This document shows positions 53,766 to 62,723 of a DNA stretch of 64,000 bases, piece after piece. Positions within the stretch are counted from its first letter, which is position 1; every line of letters starts with the position of its first letter. Below the pieces are notes generated by a model. That model was not told where the DNA came from. It did no database searches and was given only the letters and a program-made list of their open reading frames with translations. The DNA is taken from positions 1,054,001-1,118,000 of the forward strand of contig NZ_CP188319.1 of the NCBI RefSeq assembly GCF_050033475.1, written 5' to 3'. This DNA is from Cetobacterium sp050033475 (lineage in GTDB: Bacteria > Fusobacteriota > Fusobacteriia > Fusobacteriales > Fusobacteriaceae). Made by a program: the position numbers and the translations under genes.

Positions 53766-55844
53766 ATGAAAAAATTTGAAATTTTTGGAATTAGTATTTC
53801 TTTTAGGATAGATAGAAAAAATAAAGATGATGCAGAGATATATACTGAAGAACATCATTTGAGAGAAAAGATATTCTATTTAATGATGGTAGTAATTTTT
53901 ATAATATTAAGTTCAAAAATATATTATCTATCTAGAAAAAATACCTATAGCGTTGGGGATGTGGTTGTTAGTGATATATATTCACCTAAAAGTACAACAT
54001 ATAATGATAGAGATAAACGAGAAAATATAATAAAGAGAATGATTTTAAATTCTGAAAAGGAATATATTTATGTGCCAGATGCAGAAAAAATATATTTAGA
54101 AGGATTTAATGATTTTTTTGATCAACTTTTGTTAATGAAAAAAGAAAAAAAGAAAATATATGATTCAAAAGTTGTGGAAAGATTAACTGGTAGGAAAGTT
54201 TCTCAAGATATGGTGGAAAATTTATTAAAGTTTTCAACTACTCAATTGGAAAAGAAAAGAGAAAATTTATCCTCGCTTTTAGAAATTGCCTATAAAAATG
54301 GAATAACTCAAGAAAAGGGGTTAATCTATATAAAACCACCAATAAATAAAGAAATAGAAGATTTACCACAATTGGATAAAAAAGTAATTTATACTTTTTT
54401 AACAGGAAATTATATATATGATGAAGGTAGAACTAAGGAAGCAATAAAGGAAAAAATATCTCAAGTAGGAGATCAGATAACAGAAATAAAAGCAGGAACT
54501 TTACTTGCAAAAAAAGGTGAGATTTTAACAGAGAAAAAAATTAATATGCTAGAGGCTGTAGGGATTTATTCCTATAGAAGAAATATTTTCATGTTAATAG
54601 GAAACTTTATATACTTAGTAATAATCTCTACAATATTTTATCCAATATTAATAAATGTATTAAAAAAATATTTATTAAATAAAAATTATTATAGAAGTAC
54701 ATTTTTAGTTATGGCAGTTACTTTTTTAGTGTTTAGATTTGTTAATATAGATTATATATACTTGTTACCTTTTGATTTGTTTTTCTTTTTATTATCAATA
54801 TTAGTAGATGTAAATTATTCATTTATAATGTCTTTATTTGCTTTGGGATATTTAGTTCCTATAATAGATTATGATTTAGTTTATGTTGTAATCTATATAT
54901 TCTCTTTAATAATTGGAGGATATTTAATTAAAAAGGTAGCTACAAGAGCAGAGCTCATAAATATTGGTTTAAAATTGTCAGTATTAAAGTTTTCTTTATT
55001 TATATTAATGAGCTATTTTTTAAGAAGCGAAGGAAGCTTAATAGCATTAAAATCAGGAGAACTTATATTATCTGGGATTTTATCAGGTATGATGACAATA
55101 GCAGTACTTCCATATTTTGAGAAGACATTTAATATTTTAACTATATTTAAATTATTAGAACTGGGAGATTTGTCACATCCTTTACTTAAGATGTTATCTG
55201 TGAAAGCTCCTGGAACTTTTCATCACTCAATGATGGTAGCAACTTTATCAGAAACAGCAGCAGAGGCAATTGGTGCTAATGCAGTTTTTGCAAGAGTCGC
55301 ATCCTATTATCATGATATTGGTAAAACAAAAAGAGCCAAATTTTATGTAGAAAATCAAGAGGGTGGAGAAAATCCTCATAGTAAAATATCTCCATTTTTA
55401 AGCAGTTTGATAATAGGTGCTCATACAAGAGATGGAGCTGAGTTAGCAAAAGAATATAAAATTCCAAGAGAAATTAGAGATATAATGTATGAACATCAAG
55501 GAACAACATTACTTGCTTATTTTTTTAATAAAGCTAAACAGTTAGAGCCTAATGTTCAAGAGGAAGAATTTAGATATAGTGGTCCAAAGCCTAAAAGTAA
55601 AGAATCGGCCATTATAATGTTAGCAGATTCTATAGAAGCTGCTGTTAGATCTTTAGATGAAAAAACACCAGTTACTATTGAAAACATGCTAAGAAGAATA
55701 ATTAATGCTAAAATTGAAGATAATCAATTGTCAGAAGCAGATTTAACATTTAAAGAAATAGAAATTATAATTAAAACTTTTACAAAGGTTTTAATGAGTA
55801 TACATCATGTTAGGATAAAATATCCTGGACAAAAGGAAAAATAG
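53766..55844 (+). CDS. pgpH: HD family cyclic-di-AMP phosphodiesterase, PgpH-like
   Basis: A 692-residue membrane protein with one N-terminal helix (about 35-52) and an extracytoplasmic 7TMR-HDED domain (about 60-275). About seven membrane helices (about 278-460) and a cytoplasmic HD domain follow. The HD part has GTFHHSMMVATLSETAA, YYHDIGKTKRAKFYVENQ and MYEHQGTTLLAYF, the PgpH pattern; PgpH breaks down c-di-AMP. The order pgpH-ybeY-dgkA is conserved in Firmicutes. The gene follows the JAMM-DinG gene by 4 bases. Confidence 0.93.
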   Translation: MKKFEIFGISISFRIDRKNKDDAEIYTEEHHLREKIFYLMMVVIFIILSSKIYYLSRKNTYSVGDVVVSDIYSPKSTTYNDRDKRENIIKRMILNSEKEYIYVPDAEKIYLEGFNDFFDQLLLMKKEKKKIYDSKVVERLTGRKVSQDMVENLLKFSTTQLEKKRENLSSLLEIAYKNGITQEKGLIYIKPPINKEIEDLPQLDKKVIYTFLTGNYIYDEGRTKEAIKEKISQVGDQITEIKAGTLLAKKGEILTEKKINMLEAVGIYSYRRNIFMLIGNFIYLVIISTIFYPILINVLKKYLLNKNYYRSTFLVMAVTFLVFRFVNIDYIYLLPFDLFFFLLSILVDVNYSFIMSLFALGYLVPIIDYDLVYVVIYIFSLIIGGYLIKKVATRAELINIGLKLSVLKFSLFILMSYFLRSEGSLIALKSGELILSGILSGMMTIAVLPYFEKTFNILTIFKLLELGDLSHPLLKMLSVKAPGTFHHSMMVATLSETAAEAIGANAVFARVASYYHDIGKTKRAKFYVENQEGGENPHSKISPFLSSLIIGAHTRDGAELAKEYKIPREIRDIMYEHQGTTLLAYFFNKAKQLEPNVQEEEFRYSGPKPKSKESAIIMLADSIEAAVRSLDEKTPVTIENMLRRIINAKIEDNQLSEADLTFKEIEIIIKTFTKVLMSIHHVRIKYPGQKEK

Positions 55845-55852
55845 GAGGAAAA

Positions 55853-56323
55853 ATGGAAGTAGTTTTAGATTTTTCATTAGAAACTGAAGGATATAATGAT
55901 AGAATATCAGAGGTTGAAGTTGAAAAATATATTAAAGAAGTTTTAGAAAGTGAAATGTATTATGAAGGAACTAAACCTGTATATTTATCAGTTGCTTTAG
56001 TTAATAATGAAGATATTCAAAATATAAATAGAGATTATAGAGGAAAAGATCAACCAACAGATGTAATTTCTTTTGCATACCATGAAACAGGAGATTTTGA
56101 TATAGGTCCCTATGATACTTTAGGAGATATTGTTATATCTTTAGAAAGAGTAGAAGAGCAAGCTAAGGATTATAATCACTCATTTGAAAGAGAATTTTAT
56201 TATGTATTAACACATGGAATTTTACATTTACTAGGTTATGACCATATTGAAGAGGAAGATAAAAAAGAAATGAGAGCTAAAGAAGAAGAAATTCTTAATA
56301 AGTATGGCTATACAAGAGATTAA
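55853..56323 (+). CDS. ybeY: Endoribonuclease YbeY
   Basis: YbeY is a metal-dependent RNase needed for 16S rRNA 3'-end maturation and ribosome quality control. The 156-residue protein has the signature HGILHLLGYDH with three zinc-binding His, and DQPTDVISFAYHE upstream. Length is normal. It starts 8 bases after pgpH with a clear AGGAGG. Confidence 0.96.
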   Translation: MEVVLDFSLETEGYNDRISEVEVEKYIKEVLESEMYYEGTKPVYLSVALVNNEDIQNINRDYRGKDQPTDVISFAYHETGDFDIGPYDTLGDIVISLERVEEQAKDYNHSFEREFYYVLTHGILHLLGYDHIEEEDKKEMRAKEEEILNKYGYTRD

Positions 56324-56336
56324 GTGAGTTAATGAC

Positions 56337-57050
56337 ATGGGGAGAGATGGAAAAAAATATAATGTAATAGATAGTTTTAATGTAGCAATAGAAGGAATAA
56401 TAGAAGGAATTCGTTCGGAAAGACATATGAAATTTCATTTGTTTTGCACTGTTATTATTATTATACTAAGTATATTTTTGGATATAAATAGATACGAAAT
56501 GATGGCAGTAAGTATTTCAGCAGCTTTAGTATTAATGGCAGAACTTTTAAATACAGCTGTAGAATCAGCGATAGATATGATGTGCAAATCATATAATCCT
56601 TTAGCTAAAAGAGCTAAAGATGTTGCTGCAGGAGGAGTATTAATAACTTCGATTAATGCTCTAGTTGTTGGATATTTAGTTTTTGGTAAAAGATTTACTA
56701 GAGAAATGAGTGAAGGTTTTATTTCATTAAAAAATTCATATCAGCATACAATGGTATTGATTTTTGCAATTGTAACAATTCTTGTAATAGGAATAAAAGC
56801 TATATTTAAAAAAGGAACTCCTTTAAAAGGAGGAATACCTAGTGGACATAGTGCTTTAGCAGGGGCTATGTTTGTTGGAATATTTTATTTAACAGATAAT
56901 TCAAAGATATTTTTTCTTTCATTTTTAATGTTATTATTAATTTTACAATCACGTGTTGAGGGGAAAATACATACGGTTTTAGAAACTATATTAGGAGCTT
57001 TATTAGGAATGGCTGTAGCATATGTGTTTTTAGCCATACTAGGAATGTAA
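56337..57050 (+). CDS. dgkA: Diacylglycerol/undecaprenol kinase fused to a PAP2-like phosphatase
   Basis: A 237-residue membrane protein made of two lipid enzymes. Residues about 1-122 are a Gram-positive-type DgkA with ELLNTAVESAID (the ExxNTAxExxxD site) and AKRAKDVAAGGVLI. Residues about 135-237 look like a PAP2 phosphatase: GGIPSGHSALAG and SRVEGKIHTVLETILGALLG match the second and third motifs, though the final Asp is Glu and the first motif is poor. Gram-positive DgkA mostly phosphorylates undecaprenol, so kinase and phosphatase together could tune the undecaprenyl phosphate pool. The gene sits just after ybeY, as dgkA often does. Confidence 0.85.
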   Translation: MGRDGKKYNVIDSFNVAIEGIIEGIRSERHMKFHLFCTVIIIILSIFLDINRYEMMAVSISAALVLMAELLNTAVESAIDMMCKSYNPLAKRAKDVAAGGVLITSINALVVGYLVFGKRFTREMSEGFISLKNSYQHTMVLIFAIVTILVIGIKAIFKKGTPLKGGIPSGHSALAGAMFVGIFYLTDNSKIFFLSFLMLLLILQSRVEGKIHTVLETILGALLGMAVAYVFLAILGM

Positions 57051-57072
57051 GTAGGTAAGGTGAAATAAATAT

Positions 57073-58599
57073 ATGAGACCATTTAAAGAACATTTGTTAT
57101 TAAGCATATTTTCATATTGTAACTTTTCAGAAGAGGATTATGGAAAAACATTAAGTTCGATATATCTATCTGAAGAAAATATAAAAAAAATAAAAGATAG
57201 TAATTTTTATTTATATTTAGATGACAATAAAAAAATATTTTTAGATTTTTTTAAGGATGTAATGGACCAATGGGAAATATTCTATGTAGATAATAGAACG
57301 GCTTCTGTACGAGAAAAATCTTCAGGATTTTATGGCCTTGTGTATAAAAACGGAGATAGGTATATTATAGCTTATAGAGGTAGTGAAAAATATCCAGTGG
57401 AAGATGCCTATAAAGATTTTGTAGAAACAGATTTATCTATAGGAATAGGGAAAAGACCTAAGCAATTCTGGGAAGGATTTGAACTATATAGAAAAATTCA
57501 TGAGGATTTTGCAATTGCCCATGAAAATATAACCATAACAGGTCATTCTTTAGGAGGAGGGATAGCACAATTTACAGCTCTTCTAGTAGCAAAAGAATTT
57601 AGTTATATTCCCAATGTATATACTTGGAATTCCGTGGGAATAAGTCGAGAAGGAATTATTTCCCTTGGGGATTTTATAGATTATTCAAAAATGCTTGATA
57701 AATGTAATTTAACAGAGGAAGAGAAAGAAATATTTTTACCCTTTAGAGAAGATTATTTAAATTTTATTTTGAAAGAAATTAAAAATAAATCACAAAATAA
57801 TAAAGAGAAAAATCAAAATCTATTAACTTATAAAAATTTTAATTTAGATGATAAAATTGATGTTATTAAAGGATTTTTGAAAGAAACACCAATTGAACAA
57901 TATTTTTCAAAAATACCACCTTTAAGAAAACAAGAATTAATATCTAAAAATAAAATATTAGAAAATTTGTTTGCAGAAGATGAGATTAAGCAAAGTATTT
58001 TTGAGGGAATAAAATTTATTAAACAAATAGAAAGTAATAAAATTTTTGAAGAAAGAGTCTTAAATTTTTGTCATTCTAAAGATTTAACTAATTTTTTATT
58101 TCCCCATGTGGGAGCAGTTTATCAAGTCGATTTAAATTTTCTAAAAAGAGAAAATAGGAAAAAAACATTTTTTCATAATTTAATGTGTCTAACAAAATCT
58201 GTTCAAGGATATCATTTCCAAGATGTGTTTATACCTTTTATTAAAATGGATATAAATGGAGATGAACGAATTAATAGTAGGTTGTCTATAGATTATATTG
58301 GAACAGTTGTAAGAAAACTAACTCAATTTGAATATTCTTTAAGTAAGGATTTTTTAGCAAGTTATTATAGTTTAATTGATATATCTGAAGAAAATTATCT
58401 AAAATTAAAGGGTGATATATTAAAGGGATTAAATAGTATAGGAGAAGATATTCTATATAAAAATATAGCAGTAGAACAAATAGAAGAATTTAATTGCAAG
58501 GAAATGGATTTATTATGGAAAAGTTTAAGGAAAAAATTACCTAGTCCATATAAACCACAGGATATATTTGATGCAATGATTTTTAAAAATAAATTATAA
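57073..58599 (+). CDS. Lipase-class-3-like alpha/beta hydrolase
   Basis: A 508-residue protein. The first about 190 residues carry the lipase fold with YIIAYRGSE and ITGHSLGGGIAQFTALLVA, where Ser159 is the nucleophile, as in lipase class 3 / Mbeg1-like (DUF2974) proteins. The remaining about 300 residues have no family I recognise. There is no signal peptide or membrane segment, so it seems cytoplasmic or released by another route. A possible catalytic His lies in HVGAVYQVDL. Substrate is unknown. It has an AGGTGA site and lies 22 bases after the DgkA-PAP2 gene. Confidence 0.75.
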   Translation: MRPFKEHLLLSIFSYCNFSEEDYGKTLSSIYLSEENIKKIKDSNFYLYLDDNKKIFLDFFKDVMDQWEIFYVDNRTASVREKSSGFYGLVYKNGDRYIIAYRGSEKYPVEDAYKDFVETDLSIGIGKRPKQFWEGFELYRKIHEDFAIAHENITITGHSLGGGIAQFTALLVAKEFSYIPNVYTWNSVGISREGIISLGDFIDYSKMLDKCNLTEEEKEIFLPFREDYLNFILKEIKNKSQNNKEKNQNLLTYKNFNLDDKIDVIKGFLKETPIEQYFSKIPPLRKQELISKNKILENLFAEDEIKQSIFEGIKFIKQIESNKIFEERVLNFCHSKDLTNFLFPHVGAVYQVDLNFLKRENRKKTFFHNLMCLTKSVQGYHFQDVFIPFIKMDINGDERINSRLSIDYIGTVVRKLTQFEYSLSKDFLASYYSLIDISEENYLKLKGDILKGLNSIGEDILYKNIAVEQIEEFNCKEMDLLWKSLRKKLPSPYKPQDIFDAMIFKNKL

Positions 58600-58619
58600 G
58601 AATTTAAAGGAGATTAATA

Positions 58620-59468
58620 ATGATAAAAATAGGAAAAAGACAAAAAATGAAAATAAATAATTTCACATCTGTAGGAGCTTATTTAGATGCTGAAACAGGA
58701 GATTCAAATGACAATATATTACTTCCAAATAATGAATTAGAGGGAAGAGAATTAGAAGTTGGAGATGAAGTTGAGGTATTAATTTATAAAGATTCTGAGG
58801 ATAGATTAATTTCTACATTTAGAAAGACAGATGTATTAGTAGGAACAGTTGCAAAATTAAGAGTAAATGATATAAATCCAGAATTAGGAGCTTTCTTAGA
58901 ATGGGGATTAAATAAAGAATTATTTTTACCAAACTCACAAATTGAAGGAGATATTGAAATTGGTGCTGAGGTACTAGTAGGTGTATATGAAGACAGTAAG
59001 AATCGTCTATCAGCAACAATGAGAGTATATAGCTATTTATTACCAAGTAATGATTATAAAAAGAATGACAATGTAAGTGGAACAGTATATAGAATAAATC
59101 CTGAAATAGGAATATTTGTAGCTGTAGATGATAGATATTTTGGATTAATTCCTAAAAGTGAGTGTTATAAGGAATATAAAATAGGGGATGTTGTAGAAGC
59201 AAGAGTTACAAGAGTTAGAGAAGATGGAAAATTAGATTTAGCAGAAAAAGCATTAGCTTATGTTCAAATGGATGAAGATGCTAAATTAATTTTAGAAAAA
59301 ATGAGAATATTAAAATCACAATTTAAATTTACAGATAATAGTTCACCTGAATCTATTAAGGATTATTTTGGAATAAGTAAAAAAGCTTTCAAAAGAGCTA
59401 TGGGATCTCTTTTAAAAGCTGGAAAAATAGCAAAGGATGAAAAAGGATATTTTACTTTAGTAAAATAA
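58620..59468 (+). CDS. cvfB: S1 RNA-binding protein, CvfB family
   Basis: A 282-residue protein with S1-like OB-fold repeats: an N-terminal degenerate one (about 1-65), further S1 units (about 70-140 and 148-212) and a C-terminal winged helix (about 225-282, DYFGISKKAFKRAMGSLLKAGKI). This is the CvfB/YitL layout. CvfB binds RNA and affects virulence gene expression in Staphylococcus. Its end overlaps the end of the opposite ruvC gene by 17 bases. Confidence 0.88.
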   Translation: MIKIGKRQKMKINNFTSVGAYLDAETGDSNDNILLPNNELEGRELEVGDEVEVLIYKDSEDRLISTFRKTDVLVGTVAKLRVNDINPELGAFLEWGLNKELFLPNSQIEGDIEIGAEVLVGVYEDSKNRLSATMRVYSYLLPSNDYKKNDNVSGTVYRINPEIGIFVAVDDRYFGLIPKSECYKEYKIGDVVEARVTRVREDGKLDLAEKALAYVQMDEDAKLILEKMRILKSQFKFTDNSSPESIKDYFGISKKAFKRAMGSLLKAGKIAKDEKGYFTLVK

Positions 59469-60045
59469 GTTCTCGAAATTCTTTAGCAGTCATCTTAGAT
59501 TTTTTATCTGAGGTGACTTTTTTTTCTGTTTTTTTATCTAGAGTAATTGTAGCTCTAGGGGGTTGATAAAGTGAATTAGTTAAACTATTAATATGAGTTA
59601 TAGCAACAGCTATTGCATCTGCTGCATCATCTGGTTTTGGAATTTCTTTCATATTTAAAATCTTTTTTACCATTAACTGAATTTGTTTTTTTTCAGCCTT
59701 ACCATATCCTGTAATTCCCATCTTAATTTGAAGAGGGGTATAGCTTTCAATTTTTAATTTATTTCTTTTTCCGGCCAGTAAAATAACTCCTCTAGCTTGT
59801 CCAACAGAAATTACTGTTTTGTTATTTTTAAAGAAAAATAATTCTTCCACAGCCATGTATTCAGGAGAATATTTTAAAATAATATCTTCTAATTGTTGAA
59901 AAATCTCACACAATCGATCTTCCATTAATAAATTTTTATCTGTATAAATGCATCCATAATCTATAAGTTTCATTTTATTTTCTTTATAATCTAAAATAGA
60001 ATAACCAACAATAGCTGTTCCTGGATCTATTCCTAAAATTCTCAC
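59452..60045 (-). CDS. ruvC: Holliday junction resolvase RuvC
   Basis: RuvC cuts Holliday junctions during recombination. The acidic residues are visible: D7 in RILGIDPGT, the Glu in AVEELFFFKN, and the Asp pair in KPDDAADAIAVAITH. The upstream ATG at 60075 would add residues before the conserved start; the GTG at 60045, just after AGAGGTGA, is the better start and gives 197 residues. The lysine-rich tail overlaps cvfB. ruvA and ruvB are not in the window. Confidence 0.94.
   Translation of the reverse strand: MRILGIDPGTAIVGYSILDYKENKMKLIDYGCIYTDKNLLMEDRLCEIFQQLEDIILKYSPEYMAVEELFFFKNNKTVISVGQARGVILLAGKRNKLKIESYTPLQIKMGITGYGKAEKKQIQLMVKKILNMKEIPKPDDAADAIAVAITHINSLTNSLYQPPRATITLDKKTEKKVTSDKKSKMTAKEFRELILLK
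59489..59526 (+). terminator. cvfB terminator inside the ruvC gene
   Basis: A 12-bp stem with two G-U pairs (59489-59500 with 59506-59517), loop TTTTT, followed by eight T on the plus strand. It lies within the coding part of ruvC. Confidence 0.75.
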
Positions 60046-60163
60046 AAAAATCACCTCTTTAAAAAATTTTATCATAGAATATAAAAAAAATCTATAAAAA
60101 GGAAGGGTGGTATAGTTAGAGTATATTATCTTAGATATTTTTAATTAGAGGAGGAATGGGTAG

Positions 60164-60952
60164 ATGAATATCTCAGATTACTTAAAAGAGATCAGTCATT
60201 ATCCTCTACTAACTAAGGAGGAAGAACATCTATACTCCTTAAAAGCTATAGATGGTGACAAGGATTCAGTAGAGAAGCTAGTTACTTGTAATTTAAGATT
60301 GGTTGTATCAGTGGCAAAAAAATATTCAAATTTAGGAATTCCACTATTAGATTTAATTCAAGAAGGAAATATTGGTTTAATTAAAGCTGTTGGAAAATTT
60401 AATCCCTATTTAGAGAGAAAATTTTCAACCTATGCAATTTTTTGGATAAAGCAAAGTATTTTAAGATATATTTCGTGTAATAGGGGATTAATAAGATTTC
60501 CAACGTATATATATGACAATATCTCTAAAATAAATAAGTATATTCAAAAATATAGAGCAAAGGAAAATAAGGAGCCTTCCTTAATAGAAATTGCTAAGGG
60601 AACAGAAATGAAATTAAAAGATGTGGAAAAATATTTAGATTTAGTTGATCAAAGTTTAAATTCTTTAGATGAAATATGTGGTGAAAATGGCGATTATCAT
60701 AGTATGATTGCTAGTAATGAAGAACTAGAAGAAAGTATTATTTGTGAAGAAGAAAAAAATTTTTTGATGAGAAAATTAAGATGTTTAACTCCCAATGAGC
60801 AACAAGTTCTTATTTACAGATATGGATTATTTAATAAGAAAATATTAACTTTAGAAGAAATCGGAGATTATCTAAATTTAACAAGGGAACGGATTAGACA
60901 AATACAGATTAGAGCAATAGATAAATTAAAAATAGAATATAATTATATATAA
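60164..60952 (+). CDS. RNA polymerase sigma factor, RpoD family (group 2/3-like)
   Basis: A 262-residue sigma-70 factor with region 1.2 (DYLKEISHYPLLTKEEE), region 2 (DLIQEGNIGLIKAVGKFNPYLERKFSTYAIFWIKQ), region 3 and region 4 with the helix-turn-helix LTLEEIGDYLNLTRERIRQIQ. It lacks region 1.1 and is much shorter than a normal primary sigma. In region 2.4 the residues matching E. coli W433 and T440 are Phe and Leu, so its -10 preference probably differs. It is likely an alternative sigma. It has no clear sigma-70 promoter of its own upstream. Confidence 0.88.
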   Translation: MNISDYLKEISHYPLLTKEEEHLYSLKAIDGDKDSVEKLVTCNLRLVVSVAKKYSNLGIPLLDLIQEGNIGLIKAVGKFNPYLERKFSTYAIFWIKQSILRYISCNRGLIRFPTYIYDNISKINKYIQKYRAKENKEPSLIEIAKGTEMKLKDVEKYLDLVDQSLNSLDEICGENGDYHSMIASNEELEESIICEEEKNFLMRKLRCLTPNEQQVLIYRYGLFNKKILTLEEIGDYLNLTRERIRQIQIRAIDKLKIEYNYI

Positions 60953-60983
60953 AAAAGCCAGAAATTTAATCTGGCTTTTTTTT
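60952..60983 (+). terminator. Bidirectional terminator between the sigma gene and trxB
   Basis: An 11-bp stem (60952-60962 with 60970-60980), 7-base loop, with A and T flanks on both sides. It serves both convergent genes. Confidence 0.9.
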
Positions 60984-61935
60984 ATGCTTTTATAGCTGTT
61001 GATTCTTTTTTCTTTTTAAGAATAGTATATTTAATAGCTTCCATAGCTGCTATAGTTCCGTCTGAAGTAGCAGTAGTAACTTGTCTTATATGTTTAGAAC
61101 GAATATCTCCAGCTGCAAATATACCTTCAATATTTGTTTTCATTAATTCGTCAGTTAAAATATACCCTTGATTATCTAATTTAGCAAATTCTCCATAAAG
61201 TTCACTAGGACTTTTAGTTCCTAAATAAAGAAAAGCATAATCAGTTTTATAAGTTTTTTCCTCACCATTTACAGATACAATGGCTTTTTCTACGTATTCT
61301 GTACCAGAAATTTCTTTTAATTCAGCATTTAAAATAATAGAAATTTTTTCATTAGATTTTAATGTTTCTAAAAGATCATGATTACATTGTAAACTTTCCC
61401 CAGAAACAAAAATTTGAATATTTTTAGCATATCTAGTTAAGAATAAAGCCTCTTCAGCAACTTCTTCACCTTTTCCAAATAGAGAAACTGTCATTCCTCT
61501 AGTGAAAGCTCCATCACAAGTAGCACAGTAAGAAACACCTTTTCCAATAAATTCATGTTCTCCAGGAATTTTTGAATTGGAGTTTTTAGACCAACCTGTA
61601 GCTATTATAACTCCATGAGCTGAAAAATTTTCGGAATCGGTTTTAACGATTTTAGGATTAGAGAAAACATCTACTCCTAAAAAAGTAGCGGTTTTAAATT
61701 CAACTTTAAAGTTGATAGCTTGATTTTTCATTTGTTGATATAAATCTCTACCAGTCATTCCACTAGGAAAACCAGGATAGTTATCAATTTTATGAGCCAT
61801 AATAAGACTTCCAACATTATCTTTTTCCAATACTAAGACTTTTAAATTTGCTCTTCCAGCATAAATAGCAGCGCTTAATCCAGCAGGACCAGCTCCAACT
61901 ATTATTAAGTCATAAATATTATTATTATTTTCCAT
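60982..61935 (-). CDS. trxB: Thioredoxin reductase
   Basis: TrxB reduces thioredoxin with NADPH through FAD. The 317-residue protein has LIIVGAGPAGLSAAIYAGRA for FAD and the redox pair C137-A-T-C140. The C-terminal GIFAAGDIRSKHIRQVTTATSDGTIAA binds FAD. The middle NAD(P)H-binding part reads SLFGKGEEVAEEALFLTRYA, with GKGEE where many have GGGDS. It follows a metallo-hydrolase gene on the same strand by 19 bases. trxA is not in this window. Confidence 0.93.
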   Translation of the reverse strand: MENNNNIYDLIIVGAGPAGLSAAIYAGRANLKVLVLEKDNVGSLIMAHKIDNYPGFPSGMTGRDLYQQMKNQAINFKVEFKTATFLGVDVFSNPKIVKTDSENFSAHGVIIATGWSKNSNSKIPGEHEFIGKGVSYCATCDGAFTRGMTVSLFGKGEEVAEEALFLTRYAKNIQIFVSGESLQCNHDLLETLKSNEKISIILNAELKEISGTEYVEKAIVSVNGEEKTYKTDYAFLYLGTKSPSELYGEFAKLDNQGYILTDELMKTNIEGIFAAGDIRSKHIRQVTTATSDGTIAAMEAIKYTILKKKKESTAIKA

Positions 61936-61954
61936 GAGAATTATCCTCCTACAA

Positions 61955-62584
61955 TTAAATTATACCTTGACACTGTAAAAAATGTCTCTCTTCTCCAAGT
62001 GTTGTAGGGCCACTGTGAGCGCTATAAACAACAGTATCTTGAGGATAAAGATTACATATTTTCCTTAGACTATTCTGTAAATCTTCAAAATTTCCTGTAG
62101 GTAGATCATATCTACCATAACTTCTTCTAAATAAAGTATCACCAGAAATCATTATTTTCATGTCTTTATTATAAAAACATTTAGATCCGATAGTATGTCC
62201 AGGTGTGTCAATTACTTCAAAACCAAAAATAGAATCTCCGCCTTTTAAAGGAAGACAATGTCCAGAATAAATAAACTCACAATTTTGAATATACTGAGAT
62301 AAACTTAAAGAAGGGTCTTTTAAAAATTTAATATCCTCTTCACCAATATAAAGTGTAACCTCAGGAAATAAATTTATAATTTTATTTATTCCACCTATAT
62401 GATCTCCATGTCCGTGTGTTAAAATAACATTTTCTAGATTTAATTTGTTCTTTTGTAAAAAATCAATAACATTACTTAAATCTTCTCCACCACAATCAAA
62501 TAAAGTAGCTTTTTTTGTTGAATAATCCCATACAAGATAACAATTTACCATATATGGTCCAAGTGGAAATACTTTTAATTCCAT
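61955..62584 (-). CDS. Metallo-beta-lactamase fold hydrolase (glyoxalase II-like)
   Basis: A 209-residue enzyme with the zinc motif THGHGDH (56-62) and later metal ligands in DTPGHTIGS, SGDTLF and YSAHSGPTT. Its size and order match the YcbL/glyoxalase II-like group, which hydrolyses thioesters such as hydroxyacylglutathione. The natural substrate is unknown. It is cotranscribed with trxB on the minus strand, which may mean a redox role, though this is inference. Confidence 0.87.
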   Translation of the reverse strand: MELKVFPLGPYMVNCYLVWDYSTKKATLFDCGGEDLSNVIDFLQKNKLNLENVILTHGHGDHIGGINKIINLFPEVTLYIGEEDIKFLKDPSLSLSQYIQNCEFIYSGHCLPLKGGDSIFGFEVIDTPGHTIGSKCFYNKDMKIMISGDTLFRRSYGRYDLPTGNFEDLQNSLRKICNLYPQDTVVYSAHSGPTTLGEERHFLQCQGII

Positions 62585-62663
62585 ATTAAGACCTCCAAAA
62601 TATAATCTCTATAATAAAATACCATTTTTACGAAAAAAATTAAAGAGAAAAAAATTATATTTC

Positions 62664-62693
62664 TTGGAAAAAACATTAAATCTGTGATAGAAT
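62664..62693 (+). promoter_or_regulatory. Probable promoter for trmL-folA
   Basis: TTGGAA at 62664-62669, 18-base spacer, TAGAAT at 62688-62693 with a preceding TGA (extended -10). Confidence 0.5.
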
Positions 62694-62723
62694 TTTTTTT
62701 GATAAAATAACAAGGAGGAACTT

